A DNA stretch of 64,000 bases, from the NCBI GenBank assembly GCA_035771165.1, contig JAWNZC010000106.1:186001-250000 (forward strand). The letters run 5' to 3'. The translations under genes and the position numbers were made by a program. Numbering within the stretch: position 1 is the stretch's first letter; every line of letters begins with the position of its first letter. The notes beneath the pieces were generated by a model, which searched no databases, was not told where the DNA came from, and was given only the letters and a program-made list of their open reading frames with translations. This DNA comes from Paragorgia papillata (taxonomy: Eukaryota > Cnidaria > Anthozoa > Scleralcyonacea > Coralliidae). Shown one piece after another: positions 54,073-63,025 of this stretch.

Positions 54073-55779
54073 TTACTTTGCTGGGTTTGGAGATTTTTCT
54101 ACCACTGTAAATCCAAGTGGTAGTATTCGGTTGGTCACAGCTGCTTCACCAAAAAGATTAGGAAGTTTCCATCTGGACAATTGTTTGTGTTGTCGGGGGG
54201 TCCTAGGTAATTCAACTCCCATTCCAGGATGATTGTTGATGCTTTCAAATTTTTCAGTAAGAAATTCAGCTGCCTTGACTTTTAGCTGGTCAATTCTTTT
54301 GCTATTAAAATTTAATTTTTTAGGTGGCACAAATGTTGACTTGAATGAATGCATTTCATGTCTACATGCATCTATTATCTCCTTTGCTTTCTGGCTGATT
54401 TGTTCTGCTGTGTCAATTTCTTTGGTTCTTCCTCGCAACACAGAGTGAAAATTTTCAACTGGATATTGATTGAATGCTACCAATGCATCTAACATGGTTT
54501 GATACATAGGATGAACATGCTCTTGCCAATGAATGAAAGTAAAAAGTGCTATCAGGAGGGCTTTGTCATAATGGCGCCTGCGAAATACCATGAACATCAC
54601 CCAACAATGCAACAAGGATTTGCAATAAAGATTGTAGTTATTGCACTTGAAAACAATGGAGTATATACTTAAAACCAGTGGAACATAATTATCAACAAGA
54701 TTAAGAAGTGTGAGAAACTCAACATCTTTACAATTACAAAAAACTGACAAAATCATTTCTCTAATTAGAGTCCATCCTCCATATACAACCTCCAGCAAAA
54801 GTGACACTCTCCATGGTTTTGGTTTCTTTGCTAATTTTGCCTTTTTTCCAAAGAGAAAAGAGTAAAGATCAGAAAAGATTTCGTGAAATTTTAGTAGCAC
54901 ACACTCTCTTGAATTTAAAGAGATATGCAAGGGACCTATCAAAGGAGCTACACTCTTAATAACAAATAACAGCAGGTAAAGAAACATTATTTGAATAGAC
55001 CAGCTGGCGCATAAAGAATTGAGTTGGCCAGTCACCAACAAATGCAGCCACAAAATGACTGAGATAATTTTAAGACCATTTGAAAGCATATGCTGAAGTG
55101 CAAACAAGAGATCGTCACATGACTTGAGGGGTAAATGAATGCTGTCAATCAGCTTGATGTTATCCATGTGTCTCATCTGCTGGATCTCTGTTTGCTGATA
55201 GTCGTGTATCAAAAGCCTGTGCCACTGAGGTTCAGGGTTGAAGTATTTGGCTACTACACAATCTGGCATATTTTCAGCATAACTTGCTGACAAGTGGGAC
55301 ATACTTTCACCGACATACTTGAAAAATACTTGATTCATTACTGGATTGAGTGGCAGTAGGTTGTCCATTCCTTTTGGAACAGCTTTGACATTTGGGAAGA
55401 CCTTCACCAGCAAAGTGGACATATGCACTGCTTGTGTTTGCATCTTTGTTTCTGGACGATGTTTTGTGTGGATATTATGGTAATCATCAATACAGAACAC
55501 CAGAAACTGCTTATTTGTTACAGCAGTTTCAATAAAGGCAGCCACATGATTCAAGTGGACGGCTGATGAAGATCTTGCTGCAGCTTTGACAGTATAGGGA
55601 TGTGCGGTGATCCCCAAATTTCTTAATGATGCCAATCCTTGCTCAGTGATGCCGAATTGCTGAAGTGTCCTGGATAATGCAACTTGAAACCAGTTGGCTC
55701 TTTGAGACTGTGAGTACATCATAATATATATTATCACCATTGCCCTAATTTTTGTTAAATGTTTTCTTTCATCTGACAT
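54073..55779 (-). CDS. Transposase-like core exon (unclassified DDE candidate)
   Basis: 568 codons. LVFCIDDYHNIHTKHRPETK near residue 94 and QYPVENFHSVLRGRTKE near 457 supply conserved acidic residues suggestive of an RNase H-like DDE fold; a hydrophobic insert lies between them. The C-terminal LPNLFGEAAVTNRILPLGFT is also distinctive. I have seen the family style in cnidarian and sponge hypotheticals but cannot assign a superfamily. A one-base overlap with the upstream exon near 55775 suggests a frameshift. Confidence 0.6.
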   Translation of the reverse strand: MSDERKHLTKIRAMVIIYIMMYSQSQRANWFQVALSRTLQQFGITEQGLASLRNLGITAHPYTVKAAARSSSAVHLNHVAAFIETAVTNKQFLVFCIDDYHNIHTKHRPETKMQTQAVHMSTLLVKVFPNVKAVPKGMDNLLPLNPVMNQVFFKYVGESMSHLSASYAENMPDCVVAKYFNPEPQWHRLLIHDYQQTEIQQMRHMDNIKLIDSIHLPLKSCDDLLFALQHMLSNGLKIISVILWLHLLVTGQLNSLCASWSIQIMFLYLLLFVIKSVAPLIGPLHISLNSRECVLLKFHEIFSDLYSFLFGKKAKLAKKPKPWRVSLLLEVVYGGWTLIREMILSVFCNCKDVEFLTLLNLVDNYVPLVLSIYSIVFKCNNYNLYCKSLLHCWVMFMVFRRRHYDKALLIALFTFIHWQEHVHPMYQTMLDALVAFNQYPVENFHSVLRGRTKEIDTAEQISQKAKEIIDACRHEMHSFKSTFVPPKKLNFNSKRIDQLKVKAAEFLTEKFESINNHPGMGVELPRTPRQHKQLSRWKLPNLFGEAAVTNRILPLGFTVVEKSPNPAK

Positions 55780-56200
55780 CCTCTATTGTGTGGTAAAGTT
55801 TTTCAGCCCCAGCTTTTAAACACAATTCCTCAAATTTAATTGGGTCCATCTCTGGTGCTTGCAAACTTTTAGAAAAAAAGGTGCTAACATTATCAAGGTC
55901 ACCCTTAAAATCAAAATACATCAATGTTTTTTGAACAAGCATGTCATAGTCTTCTTGCAAAACAAAAGTGCCTTCATTCGTTTGACATTCCTTTTCTTGA
56001 TAGGTTTTTTCTGGTGCTATCTCTTGAGAATCTTCCCACATTTTCTGACTTGGAGAATCCAATGTTAGAGTAGACTCATTACTAACTTGACTATTGGATT
56101 GACTCACTAAATGGCATGACTCTATCATTAATAACATCAGCTGTGGCTGTTTCCATATTATTGTTACCATCAGCACTATCGAGGACGTCATGCTTTTGTG
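55769..56200 (-). CDS. Upstream exon of the transposase-like gene
   Basis: Hydrophilic, with SPSQKMWEDSQEIAPEKTYQ and KFEELCLKAGAEKLYHTIED leading straight into the 54073-55779 exon in a neighbouring frame. Boundaries are approximate: the open frame extends to 56260, but its first codon is TTG and the first 25 residues look like intron. Confidence 0.45.
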   Translation of the reverse strand, partial: HKSMTSSIVLMVTIIWKQPQLMLLMIESCHLVSQSNSQVSNESTLTLDSPSQKMWEDSQEIAPEKTYQEKECQTNEGTFVLQEDYDMLVQKTLMYFDFKGDLDNVSTFFSKSLQAPEMDPIKFEELCLKAGAEKLYHTIEDVR

Positions 56201-56411
56201 AATCCAAAAGCAAAACTTGGAGCTAAATGAAAACAGGTGTACTAAGCTCACGGTTGCCAAGTCAAGAGTACTGTTTTGATTCTATTTTTAATAATATAAC
56301 ACAGGAATATATAATTTTTGGACTATGGAATTTCTGAAGTAAGATATTCCGAGCTATATTATTTGTATACACTTAGAAAATGATAATCTAGCTTAATTGC
56401 ATTTGTCTCTT

Positions 56412-56688
56412 ACCTGTTTTTCTACCTTTACTTTAATTGCTTGACCATTACTTGATGGCAAATACTTAGTAAACACTTTTTTTTTAGACATTGCATAAGA
56501 CAGGTACTACATAGATGGGTTACTCTTGGTGATTTTGTGCCAAATTCCTGCTTGATAAAATCAACAAATGCATTGGATATTTCAGCCAAGCCATGGCCTC
56601 TCAGATTCACTATTTTGTAGTCGTTTTGATCCTTTGACCACTCGTCATGTAGTGGACGATTATGGCATATTTTGGAAAATTTAGGCAT
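56412..56688 (-). CDS. First exon of the transposase-like gene
   Basis: ATG at 56688, MPKFSKICHNRPLHDEWSKD, then NLRGHGLAEISNAFVDFI and a CxxC pair (HLCSTC). After an A9 run (complement of 56477-56485) the frame slips by one base, and the continued frame ends at an AAACAG/GTAAGA donor near 56412. The slip may be a consensus error. Confidence 0.55.
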
Positions 56689-57237
56689 TTTTAAAAGCTG
56701 CGAACACAAGAACTGAGTAGAAGAACGAAAAAGAACGTTCTATTTTCCCGCCGTTCCCGGCACTAGTCAGGGACAAATCAAATAAAAGCCGGTTTGAAAA
56801 TAAGCCGGGAGCCAGGGGATATACGGCGGTTACCACAAGGGAAGGGTCTTATACTAATGACAAGTCAAAACAAGCGAGAAAAGTAAACTTTTGTAGGGTT
56901 TTTTTTGCTAGAAGGAAGGGGGCGATTTAGCTTGGTCGCGGGCTCTTCGTAAGCCGTAGTTCAAGGGCCGATTGTTTTTCAACTAGGAAACGGATTGTTT
57001 ATCCCCGCGAGGAAATTAAGGAAAATTTCGTATTTTATCCGAATATGCACGTTTGAAGCAAAAAAAATTAAAAATTTGTGTGCACGTACAGCTTTTATAG
57101 AAGGTGAGTTTGCTCCATAATATTTTGTTGATTTTCGATCGCATCGGAAGTCCACACGAAATTCAAGTAATCTGATTGGTTGTTGACACAATATAAACAA
57201 ACGCCCTGATTGGCTCAAAACAAAATCTGCCCTTGTT

Positions 57238-57246
57238 GGTATATTC
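57238..57246. other. 9-bp target duplication GGTATATTC (right)
   Basis: Matches 51794-51802; the interrupted 185-bp repeat resumes here. Confidence 0.92.
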
Positions 57247-57354
57247 TGCATAAAGCCAGTATGACTGTTATATATAGACAGCACGGCAAACGGGGTAGTT
57301 TGGTACACAAAGAGGGACTTCATATTTTGTGCTGATTTTTTAACCATAGCTTAA

Positions 57355-59164
57355 AGTGCCTACGATGTCATCCTCAGGGACTTATACTAATAACATATTT
57401 ATACTAATTGAAACATTCTGAGAAGATTTGTAATATATCTTCTCAAGCGAAAATTTCATCTTCATGGACTTTTTCGCTGTTAAAGTTGGCGATTTTGACG
57501 TTAGCCGCGGGAACAAAAAAACTTGGGTCTAGTAGCGGAAGTGACGTAGAATGGGGAAGCGGGTTTCAGACCGAAACAGTGTTTATATAGCGAATACGAG
57601 GCAAGCTGAATAATCTCTGGGTTTTTTCGCCGTATTACTGTTTGGATTCGCTCGAAAGTTCATCGAAATATAGTTCACAGTGTCCTCTAGCGCTACTGAT
57701 CCATATAACAGCCAAAATGACTCGGATACAAACTTTATTCCGGGATACGTCCTGGAGATCGAAGACAACGCAAACATGTCGACCACTGACACGATCACAA
57801 ATGAGGACAAGCCAATTGCTGATGCAGAGCAGATCGAGAGAAGATAGAATACAAAGGCTACAAACTCGCTTAGATAGACGCGCTCAGGTAGACAGTTGGT
57901 AAATGTATTATTTAGTGTAATATTTTAATGTCTATCAAATCGTTTATGTTTTGTGTCGAATTGTATTTATTTATATTATTTGTGTCATTTGTATATTGTC
58001 GATGGATTCACGGGTTCATACTCGCTATATTTCTCCCAACATGTGTAAATGTGGAAATTGCAGTACAAAACTGCTTGTGAATGCGAAAGAAGGTCAATGT
58101 TGCATTGGTTAATTGCATTGGAGATCGAAGCTTGCGTTGAAGCGGTTGACAGTGAACAAAAGTAGCGTGCTGCAATCGAAATATAGTATAAAGGTTAGAT
58201 ATACTGCCGAAACAGAGAACGTATTGGAGTCTAACGTTTAGAGCGAAGGCCCTTCGTCACGTTTCTCTCTGAAAGTTTCTCCGTTAGACTACTACGTTCT
58301 CTGTTTCGGCAGTATATATAACCTTACTATATTTCGATTGTTGTTTCAACACTGCCTACGCAGCGGCAGCACGCTGCTTTTGTTCACTGTTAACCGCTTC
58401 AACGCAAGCTTCGATCTCCATACAAGCAGTTTTGTACTGCAATTTCGACATTTAACATGTTGTGGAAAATATAGCGAGTATGAACCCGTGAATCCATCGA
58501 CAATATACAAATGACACAAATAATGTAAATACAATTCGACGCAAAACATAAACGATTTGATAGACATTAAAATATTACACTATTAAATACGTTTGTAGCC
58601 TTTGTATTCTATCTTCTTCGAGTCTTCTTGCTCATTATACCTCTCGGCTCTCGATCTACTCTGCATCAGCAATTGGCTCGTCTTGATATACGGTTGGACA
58701 AACCATTCATCCTCATTTGTGATCGTCAGTCAGTGGTAGACATGTTTGCGTCGTCTTCGACTCCAGGACCTATCCCGGAATAACGTTTGTATCCGAGTCA
58801 TTCTGGCTGTTATCTCGATCAGTAGCGCTAGAGGACACCGTGAACTATATTTTGATGAACTTTCGAGCGAGTCCAAACAGTAATACGGCGGAAAAAACCC
58901 AGATATTATTCAGCTTGCCTCGTGTTCGCTATATAAACACTGTTTTGGTCTGAAACCCGCTTCCCCATTCTACGTCACTTCCGCTACTAGACCCCAACTA
59001 GACCCCAGTTCTTTTAGTCCCGCGGCTAACGTAAAAATCGCCAACTTTAACAGCAAAAAAGTCCATGAAGATGACATTTTCGCCTGAGAAGATATATTAC
59101 AAATCTTCTCAGAATGTTCCAATTGGTACAAATATGTAAAGTCCCTGAGGATGACACAGGCACT
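57355..59164. mobile_element. TTAA-flanked foldback transposon, 1,810 bp, with captured coding fragments
   Basis: AGTGCC...GGCACT ends are flanked by TTAA at 57351-57354 and 59165-59168, as in piggyBac or Kolobok insertions. Almost the whole element is two inverted arms (about 57355-58230 and 58300-59164) around a short centre. Each arm carries the same coding-like blocks: an acidic segment (left arm about 57680-57852, SQNDSDTNFIPGY) and a Cys-rich segment near 58041-58110 (CKCGNC ... QCC) resembling the P2X7-like intracellular domain. Both are broken and no transposase is present. Confidence 0.82.
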
Positions 59165-59769
59165 TTAAGTTCGTTGAAAATAGTTGGGTGTCAAAATTTC
59201 AGCCAATTTGGCCGAGTCTTTCTATGTTATGTAAAAATGGGGTATATTCTACATAAAGCCAGTATGACTGTTATATATAGACAGTACGGCGCAGTTTGGT
59301 ACACAAAGACGGACTTCATATTTTGTGCTGATTTTTTAACCATAGCTTAAGTTCCTTGAAAATAGTTGGGTGTCAAAATTTCAGCCAATTTGGCTGAGTC
59401 TTTCTATGTTATGTAAAAATGGGGAATATTCTGCATAAAGCCAGTATGACTGTTATATATAGACAGTACGGCGCAGTTTGGTACACAAAGACGGACTTCA
59501 TATTTTGTGCTGATGTTTTAACCATAGCTTAAGTTCCTTGAAAATAGTTGCGTGTCAAAATTTCAGCCAATTTGGCCGAGTCTTTCTATGTTATGTAAAA
59601 ATGGGGTATATTCTGCATAAAGGCAGTATAAACAGCACGGCGCGCGGGGTAGTTTGGTACACAAAGACGTACTTCATGATATTTTGTGCTGATGTTTTAA
59701 CCACAGCTTAAGTTCGTTGAAAATAATTGTTTGCCAATATTCTTTCTATATGTTATGTAAAATTACTTA

Positions 59770-60106
59770 TATATTATATATTAAACATGCAAACATGCAA
59801 ACATTCAAGAAATTAAATATCCGCACATCACATCAACAACTCATTGTTTCAACTGAAGCATTAAATCCCTTATTCAACACGTTTCAATTAATAAACTGTG
59901 CATAGTGTGATAAATAGTTATCACATTCTTTTCAATGGAAAAGCCAAGTGTGATAACCACTTATCACACTGGTGTGATAACCACTGGTCGCATACTAATC
60001 AGTATTTTTATTTATTATTTTATTTAGATCTTTTTATCTCTCACAGTTCCTTTCTCGGCAAAAAAAAAGTAAAAGAACTCTACATCCATTGTGGATGTGT
60101 CATTGC
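59770..60106. other. AT-rich gap with TGTGATAA/TTATCACA palindromes
   Basis: TGTGATAAATAGTTATCACA at about 59907, TGTGATAACCACTTATCACA at about 59951 and a related half-site follow each other within 90 bp. No supported gene. Confidence 0.6.
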
Positions 60107-60220
60107 ATAAGTAAGGGTTAATTAATGGTCACTCGTGTGATAAAGTATTTAACATCGCGAGTGTGTAGCTTAACGACCACGAGGGGCCACACTCGTGACC
60201 ACTGATTAACCCTTACTTAT
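60107..60220. mobile_element. MITE-like element, 114 bp
   Basis: ATAAGTAAGGGTTAATTAAT ... mirrored by ATTAACCCTTACTTAT, with imperfect arms of about 32 bp. The region 60221-60711 is AT-rich, with nothing I can support. Confidence 0.75.
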
Positions 60221-60709
60221 CCATCATATATTATTTAATTGCTCTCCCACATTGTATATCTTGTGTAGATTTGTAATTTGTTTTTTTCGAAAATCACATT
60301 ACAAAATTTACGGAAATCCTGGTTCGAATTCATCTGCTAATAAATATTAAATACATAAAGAAAAAATATAGGTAATAATTACTAAATATTAGTCTGGTTG
60401 ATTGTAAGCATTGACAAAAATTTTTTAAAAAATAGTCAAATTTGTTCAATTTGAAAACGTACAAAAGAAAACTATTTTGCGGTAAGTCGGTACGATTCTT
60501 TTTGTTACGGTAAGATAACATTTACAATAAATTCGATTTTATCTAAATCCTGTTAAATTCGTCTTGCTAAACACAAATTATATAAGAGAGAATATTTTAA
60601 ACGTTGGTTATTATACCCGCGTGTTTTTACTGTATCATAACCCAGTTTGTCAACTTTTCCACACATGGCTTTCACCTCTGCGACCCGGGATGGATTTCTA
60701 CTTAAAGCA

Positions 60710-60711
<2 letters not shown>

Positions 60712-60760
<49 letters not shown>
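60712..60760. repeat. (TA)n microsatellite
   Basis: About 24 TA units directly adjoining the retrozyme array, as at 18786. Confidence 0.95.
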
Positions 60761-60763
<3 letters not shown>

Positions 60764-60767
60764 CAAT

Positions 60768-60810
60768 CTACAGACACGGTGTTTCGCTGTACAACAGCTC
60801 ATCAGTGTAG
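60768..60810 (-). ncRNA. Type I hammerhead ribozyme (retrozyme, downstream copy)
   Basis: Minus strand: helix I CTACA/TGTAG, core CTGATGA, helix II GCTGT/ACAGC, GAAA, short helix III and GTC. Identical over these 43 nt to the copy at 18996-19038. Confidence 0.9.
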
Positions 60811-61044
60811 CTTGGAACAATCTGAATGAATTTCATCAATTACTTATACACACGCGATTGTCGGTGACAACCGCATGTGGGACAGCATCGGTGAAGTACA
60901 TTCAGATAGCGTGAAGTGCGCATGGGCCCAGAGTGCTCAAACTTCCACAAGGGTAGTGAGCGTTGCATGATCGCTAATAAGTACCCACGGCAACTTCACA
61001 GAGTGCTCAACAACACCGAAGTGAAGGAGCGTACATAGTTCAAT

Positions 61045-61087
61045 CTACAGACACGGTGTTTCGCTGTACAACAGCTCATCAGTGTAG
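61045..61087 (-). ncRNA. Type I hammerhead ribozyme (retrozyme, upstream copy)
   Basis: Same 43-nt sequence, 277 bp from the previous copy, so both ends of the monomer are ribozyme-defined. Confidence 0.9.
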
Positions 61088-61124
61088 CTTGGAACAATCT
61101 GAATGAATTTATATATATACGATT

Positions 61125-61310
61125 AAAATTTCACTTTGCGGCCGCATGTGAGAAGAGTGCTTCCAGTTTGACTCTACCAAACAGCACAGGTTTTCTCTGG
61201 GTACTCCGGTTTCGTCCTGTGGTAACACTGGACCAATGAGGGATGGCCCTTACTGGACCTTTAGGGAGAATAAAGTTATCCACTATAAATAAAGTTAGTT
61301 TAGTATAGTT
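61125..61310 (+). repeat. Probable LINE/SINE 3' end
   Basis: TCTCTGGGTACTCCGGTTTC at about 61193 resembles the conserved 3' region of many invertebrate CR1/L2-like LINEs. The segment ends in short AATAAAGTTA-like repeats, a typical LINE tail. No coding part remains. Confidence 0.5.
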
Positions 61311-61497
61311 TTTATGTCGATCGCAGTGGAGCCACCATCATACTTCTCCCTACTCTTATTCTTCTCAATCGTAATTAGCTTCATTAACGTCATGATTATC
61401 GTCATCGTCATCATCATCGTCACCATCATCGTCGCCGTCCAAGCTATCCATATTAAGAACGCTGTAATATTCGTCAATAACTTCCTCTGTCAACTCA

Positions 61498-62008
61498 TCA
61501 TCTCCTTCGTCTAACTGATGAATTTCTTGACTTAACTTCATTTTGTTTGAACTGTTGTCCGAGTTTTTCAGTGAAGTAAGTCAGTCCTCGAATTCTCTTT
61601 GACAGAATAGCCTTAAGACCGCGCTTATCGTCATCAATATCGTTGAATATTAATGAGTCAAACCAACTTTTTTGCTCATGAAGGATATGAGAAAAAAATT
61701 TAGGCAGTTATTCATTTCCTGTTGGAGCATAACAACTTCTTCCTCGCATCTTTTGCGCATATGGAACAAGTCAACGAGATGTCGCTTCATAAAAGTAGGT
61801 GCATCGTTAAAATCTACATTTTTCTGTCCCTGCCATAGGGATGAATCAGAAGAGACACATTCTTCAAATATTATACTGTCAGGATGTTCATTGTCGGTAA
61901 TTTGTGACCACTGTCCAGCATTGGTATTGTAAAGTTTCACGCCGTTCTTTATAGCCTTTGTCTGTTTGTTAATCTGCCCACAGAGTTTCTTGGCTATGCT
62001 TTGACCAT
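61498..62008 (-). pseudogene. 3' exon of a KDZ-like transposase-derived gene
   Basis: Acceptor TTTTTCAG then, on the minus strand, GQSIAKKLCGQINKQTKAIK, SIIFEECVSSDSSLWQG, and MKRHLVDLFHMRKRCEEEVV with MLQQEMNNCLNFF. A one-base shift at the A7 run 61692-61698 continues into KRGLKAILSKRIRGLTYF and a stop at 61498. Another frame runs on through an Asp-rich stretch to 61365. The helical style recalls the C-terminal part of large KDZ transposase-like proteins of cnidarians, from memory only. Confidence 0.5.
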
Positions 62009-62642
62009 CTGAAAAACATAAAGGTAAATTTGTACGTAATCAAACGGATCATATATTCATACATACCTTTATCAAATGCAGATAACATAACAAGACAACG
62101 ATCCTACGCACAGTATCGATGTACCGTAAACGATACTGTTTTACAAGAAATTTCAAAAGATGATCAAGATGTAGTTAATTTAGAAGAATTAGAAATGTTA
62201 ACAGAAATATTAATTCTTAAACGGTATCATTAACATTTAGAAACTTGAGTTGTAAACAGCTGTTTCACTTAGGAAATTACCAACAGAAAACAAGCAAAAC
62301 TATTTAATAAGAATAATTGAACATTTTTGAAGGTAAAAAATGTTGTGTTAGAATTGAAAAGCAAACCCAAATATAAAGAATTTAGGTATTAAAATGCAGA
62401 AATACAAAAAAAGAGTTCAAACGTTTCAAGCGAAGGCCCATTCGAAAGATAATTAGTATCTAACTCTTCACCGTGGGACAGCAGATACGTCATCAGTCAA
62501 ACATTGTTTATAAAAGTTGTCGTTTTCATTACGCTCATTGAATTGTCTAAACAGCATCGACCATTGTTAACGTTGTTTTTAGCCAATCACGATTCAGTTC
62601 ATGTAAACTACATCATGCATGGTCATATTAAATCAGGCCAAA

Positions 62643-62702
62643 TAACATCGCGCAGGAGTCGAACCTGTACCTAACACGCAAAATAAGAAACCGTTCGATG
62701 TT
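62643..62702 (-). other. tRNA-like 60-nt segment (pseudogene or SINE head)
   Basis: A canonical B box GGTTCGACTCC lies inside a closed 7-bp stem AACATCG/CGATGTT with a trailing A, but there is no D arm, no good A box and no clear anticodon arm. Most likely a degraded tRNA-derived sequence in an intron. Confidence 0.3.
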
Positions 62703-62753
62703 ACACGACCAATCGTTAAATCTAGATTTTCAGCTAAAATTTTGCCACTTTAC

Positions 62754-62893
62754 CTGCATACTTTTTCATAAGTTGAAGGAGAAACCACCTTTCCGTAACA
62801 TGACGGTGTACTTTTTCCAACTGCTCCTCTCGTCGACCTTTCTCGAGGGACATAGCAGTACCATTCTCTAACTTCTTTAACAAAGCATCAAGC
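62754..62893 (-). CDS. Internal exon of the same KDZ-like gene
   Basis: 140 nt between an AG acceptor and a GTAAAG donor. It encodes LDALLKKLENGTAMSLEKGR, then EQLEKVHRHVTERWFLLQLM and KKYA, an amphipathic helical segment. It joins in phase to the exon at 62008, the split codon becoming GAT. Confidence 0.6.
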
Positions 62894-62966
62894 CTTAAAT
62901 CGTAAAAAAGTTATTGGAAACTGTTATGCGAGTTTTATCAGAAAGTGCTCTTTCACAATGAATTAC

Positions 62967-63025
62967 CTATTCATTGTAACCAACAACTTTTGCGATGCAC
63001 TTGGGTTATGAACACACTTCGAATA
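62967..63025 (-). CDS. Internal exon of the same KDZ-like gene
   Basis: 59 nt between TTGCAG and GTAATT, encoding YSKCVHNPSASQKLLVTMN and joining in phase to 62893 through a split Arg codon. Earlier exons are not identified. 63026-63880 holds no frame I can support. Near 63893 a minus-strand ATGGCGGAG in good context might start a first exon, but it stops after 18 codons without a clear donor. Confidence 0.5.

Larger units (their letters stand above)
51803..57237. mobile_element. DNA transposon, 5,435 bp, long TIRs, 9-bp target duplication
   Basis: The ends AACAAGGGCAG...CTGCCCTTGTT begin a perfect 33-bp match. Inverted similarity then continues over about 340 bp (51803-52140 against 56829-57237), the right TIR having about 85 extra bp. 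The 9-bp duplication is typical of Mutator-like elements, although the encoded protein is not one I can place there. It carries a minus-strand multi-exon gene (56688 to 53206) and a nested 779-bp element. Confidence 0.88.
51591..59765 (+). repeat. Tandem repeat of about 185 bp, interrupted by two transposons
   Basis: Units start GTTATGTAAAAATGGGGTAT at 51591, 51779, about 59226, 59410 and 59590 (spacing 188, 184 and 180 bp). The series breaks at 51802 and resumes at 57238, then breaks at 57354 and resumes at 59165, exactly at transposon boundaries. Each unit carries AGCCAGTATGACTGTTATAT and GGACTTCATATTTTGTGCTG. Non-coding. Confidence 0.9.
60761..61110 (-). mobile_element. Retrozyme-like tandem repeat, minus strand (about 1.3 units)
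   Basis: The same 277-bp unit as at 18846, inverted. Two hammerheads lie exactly 277 bp apart (60768 and 61045), bracketing one complete monomer that would be released as a unit-length RNA. A second, short TA tract (61111-61119) lies at the other end. Confidence 0.87.
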
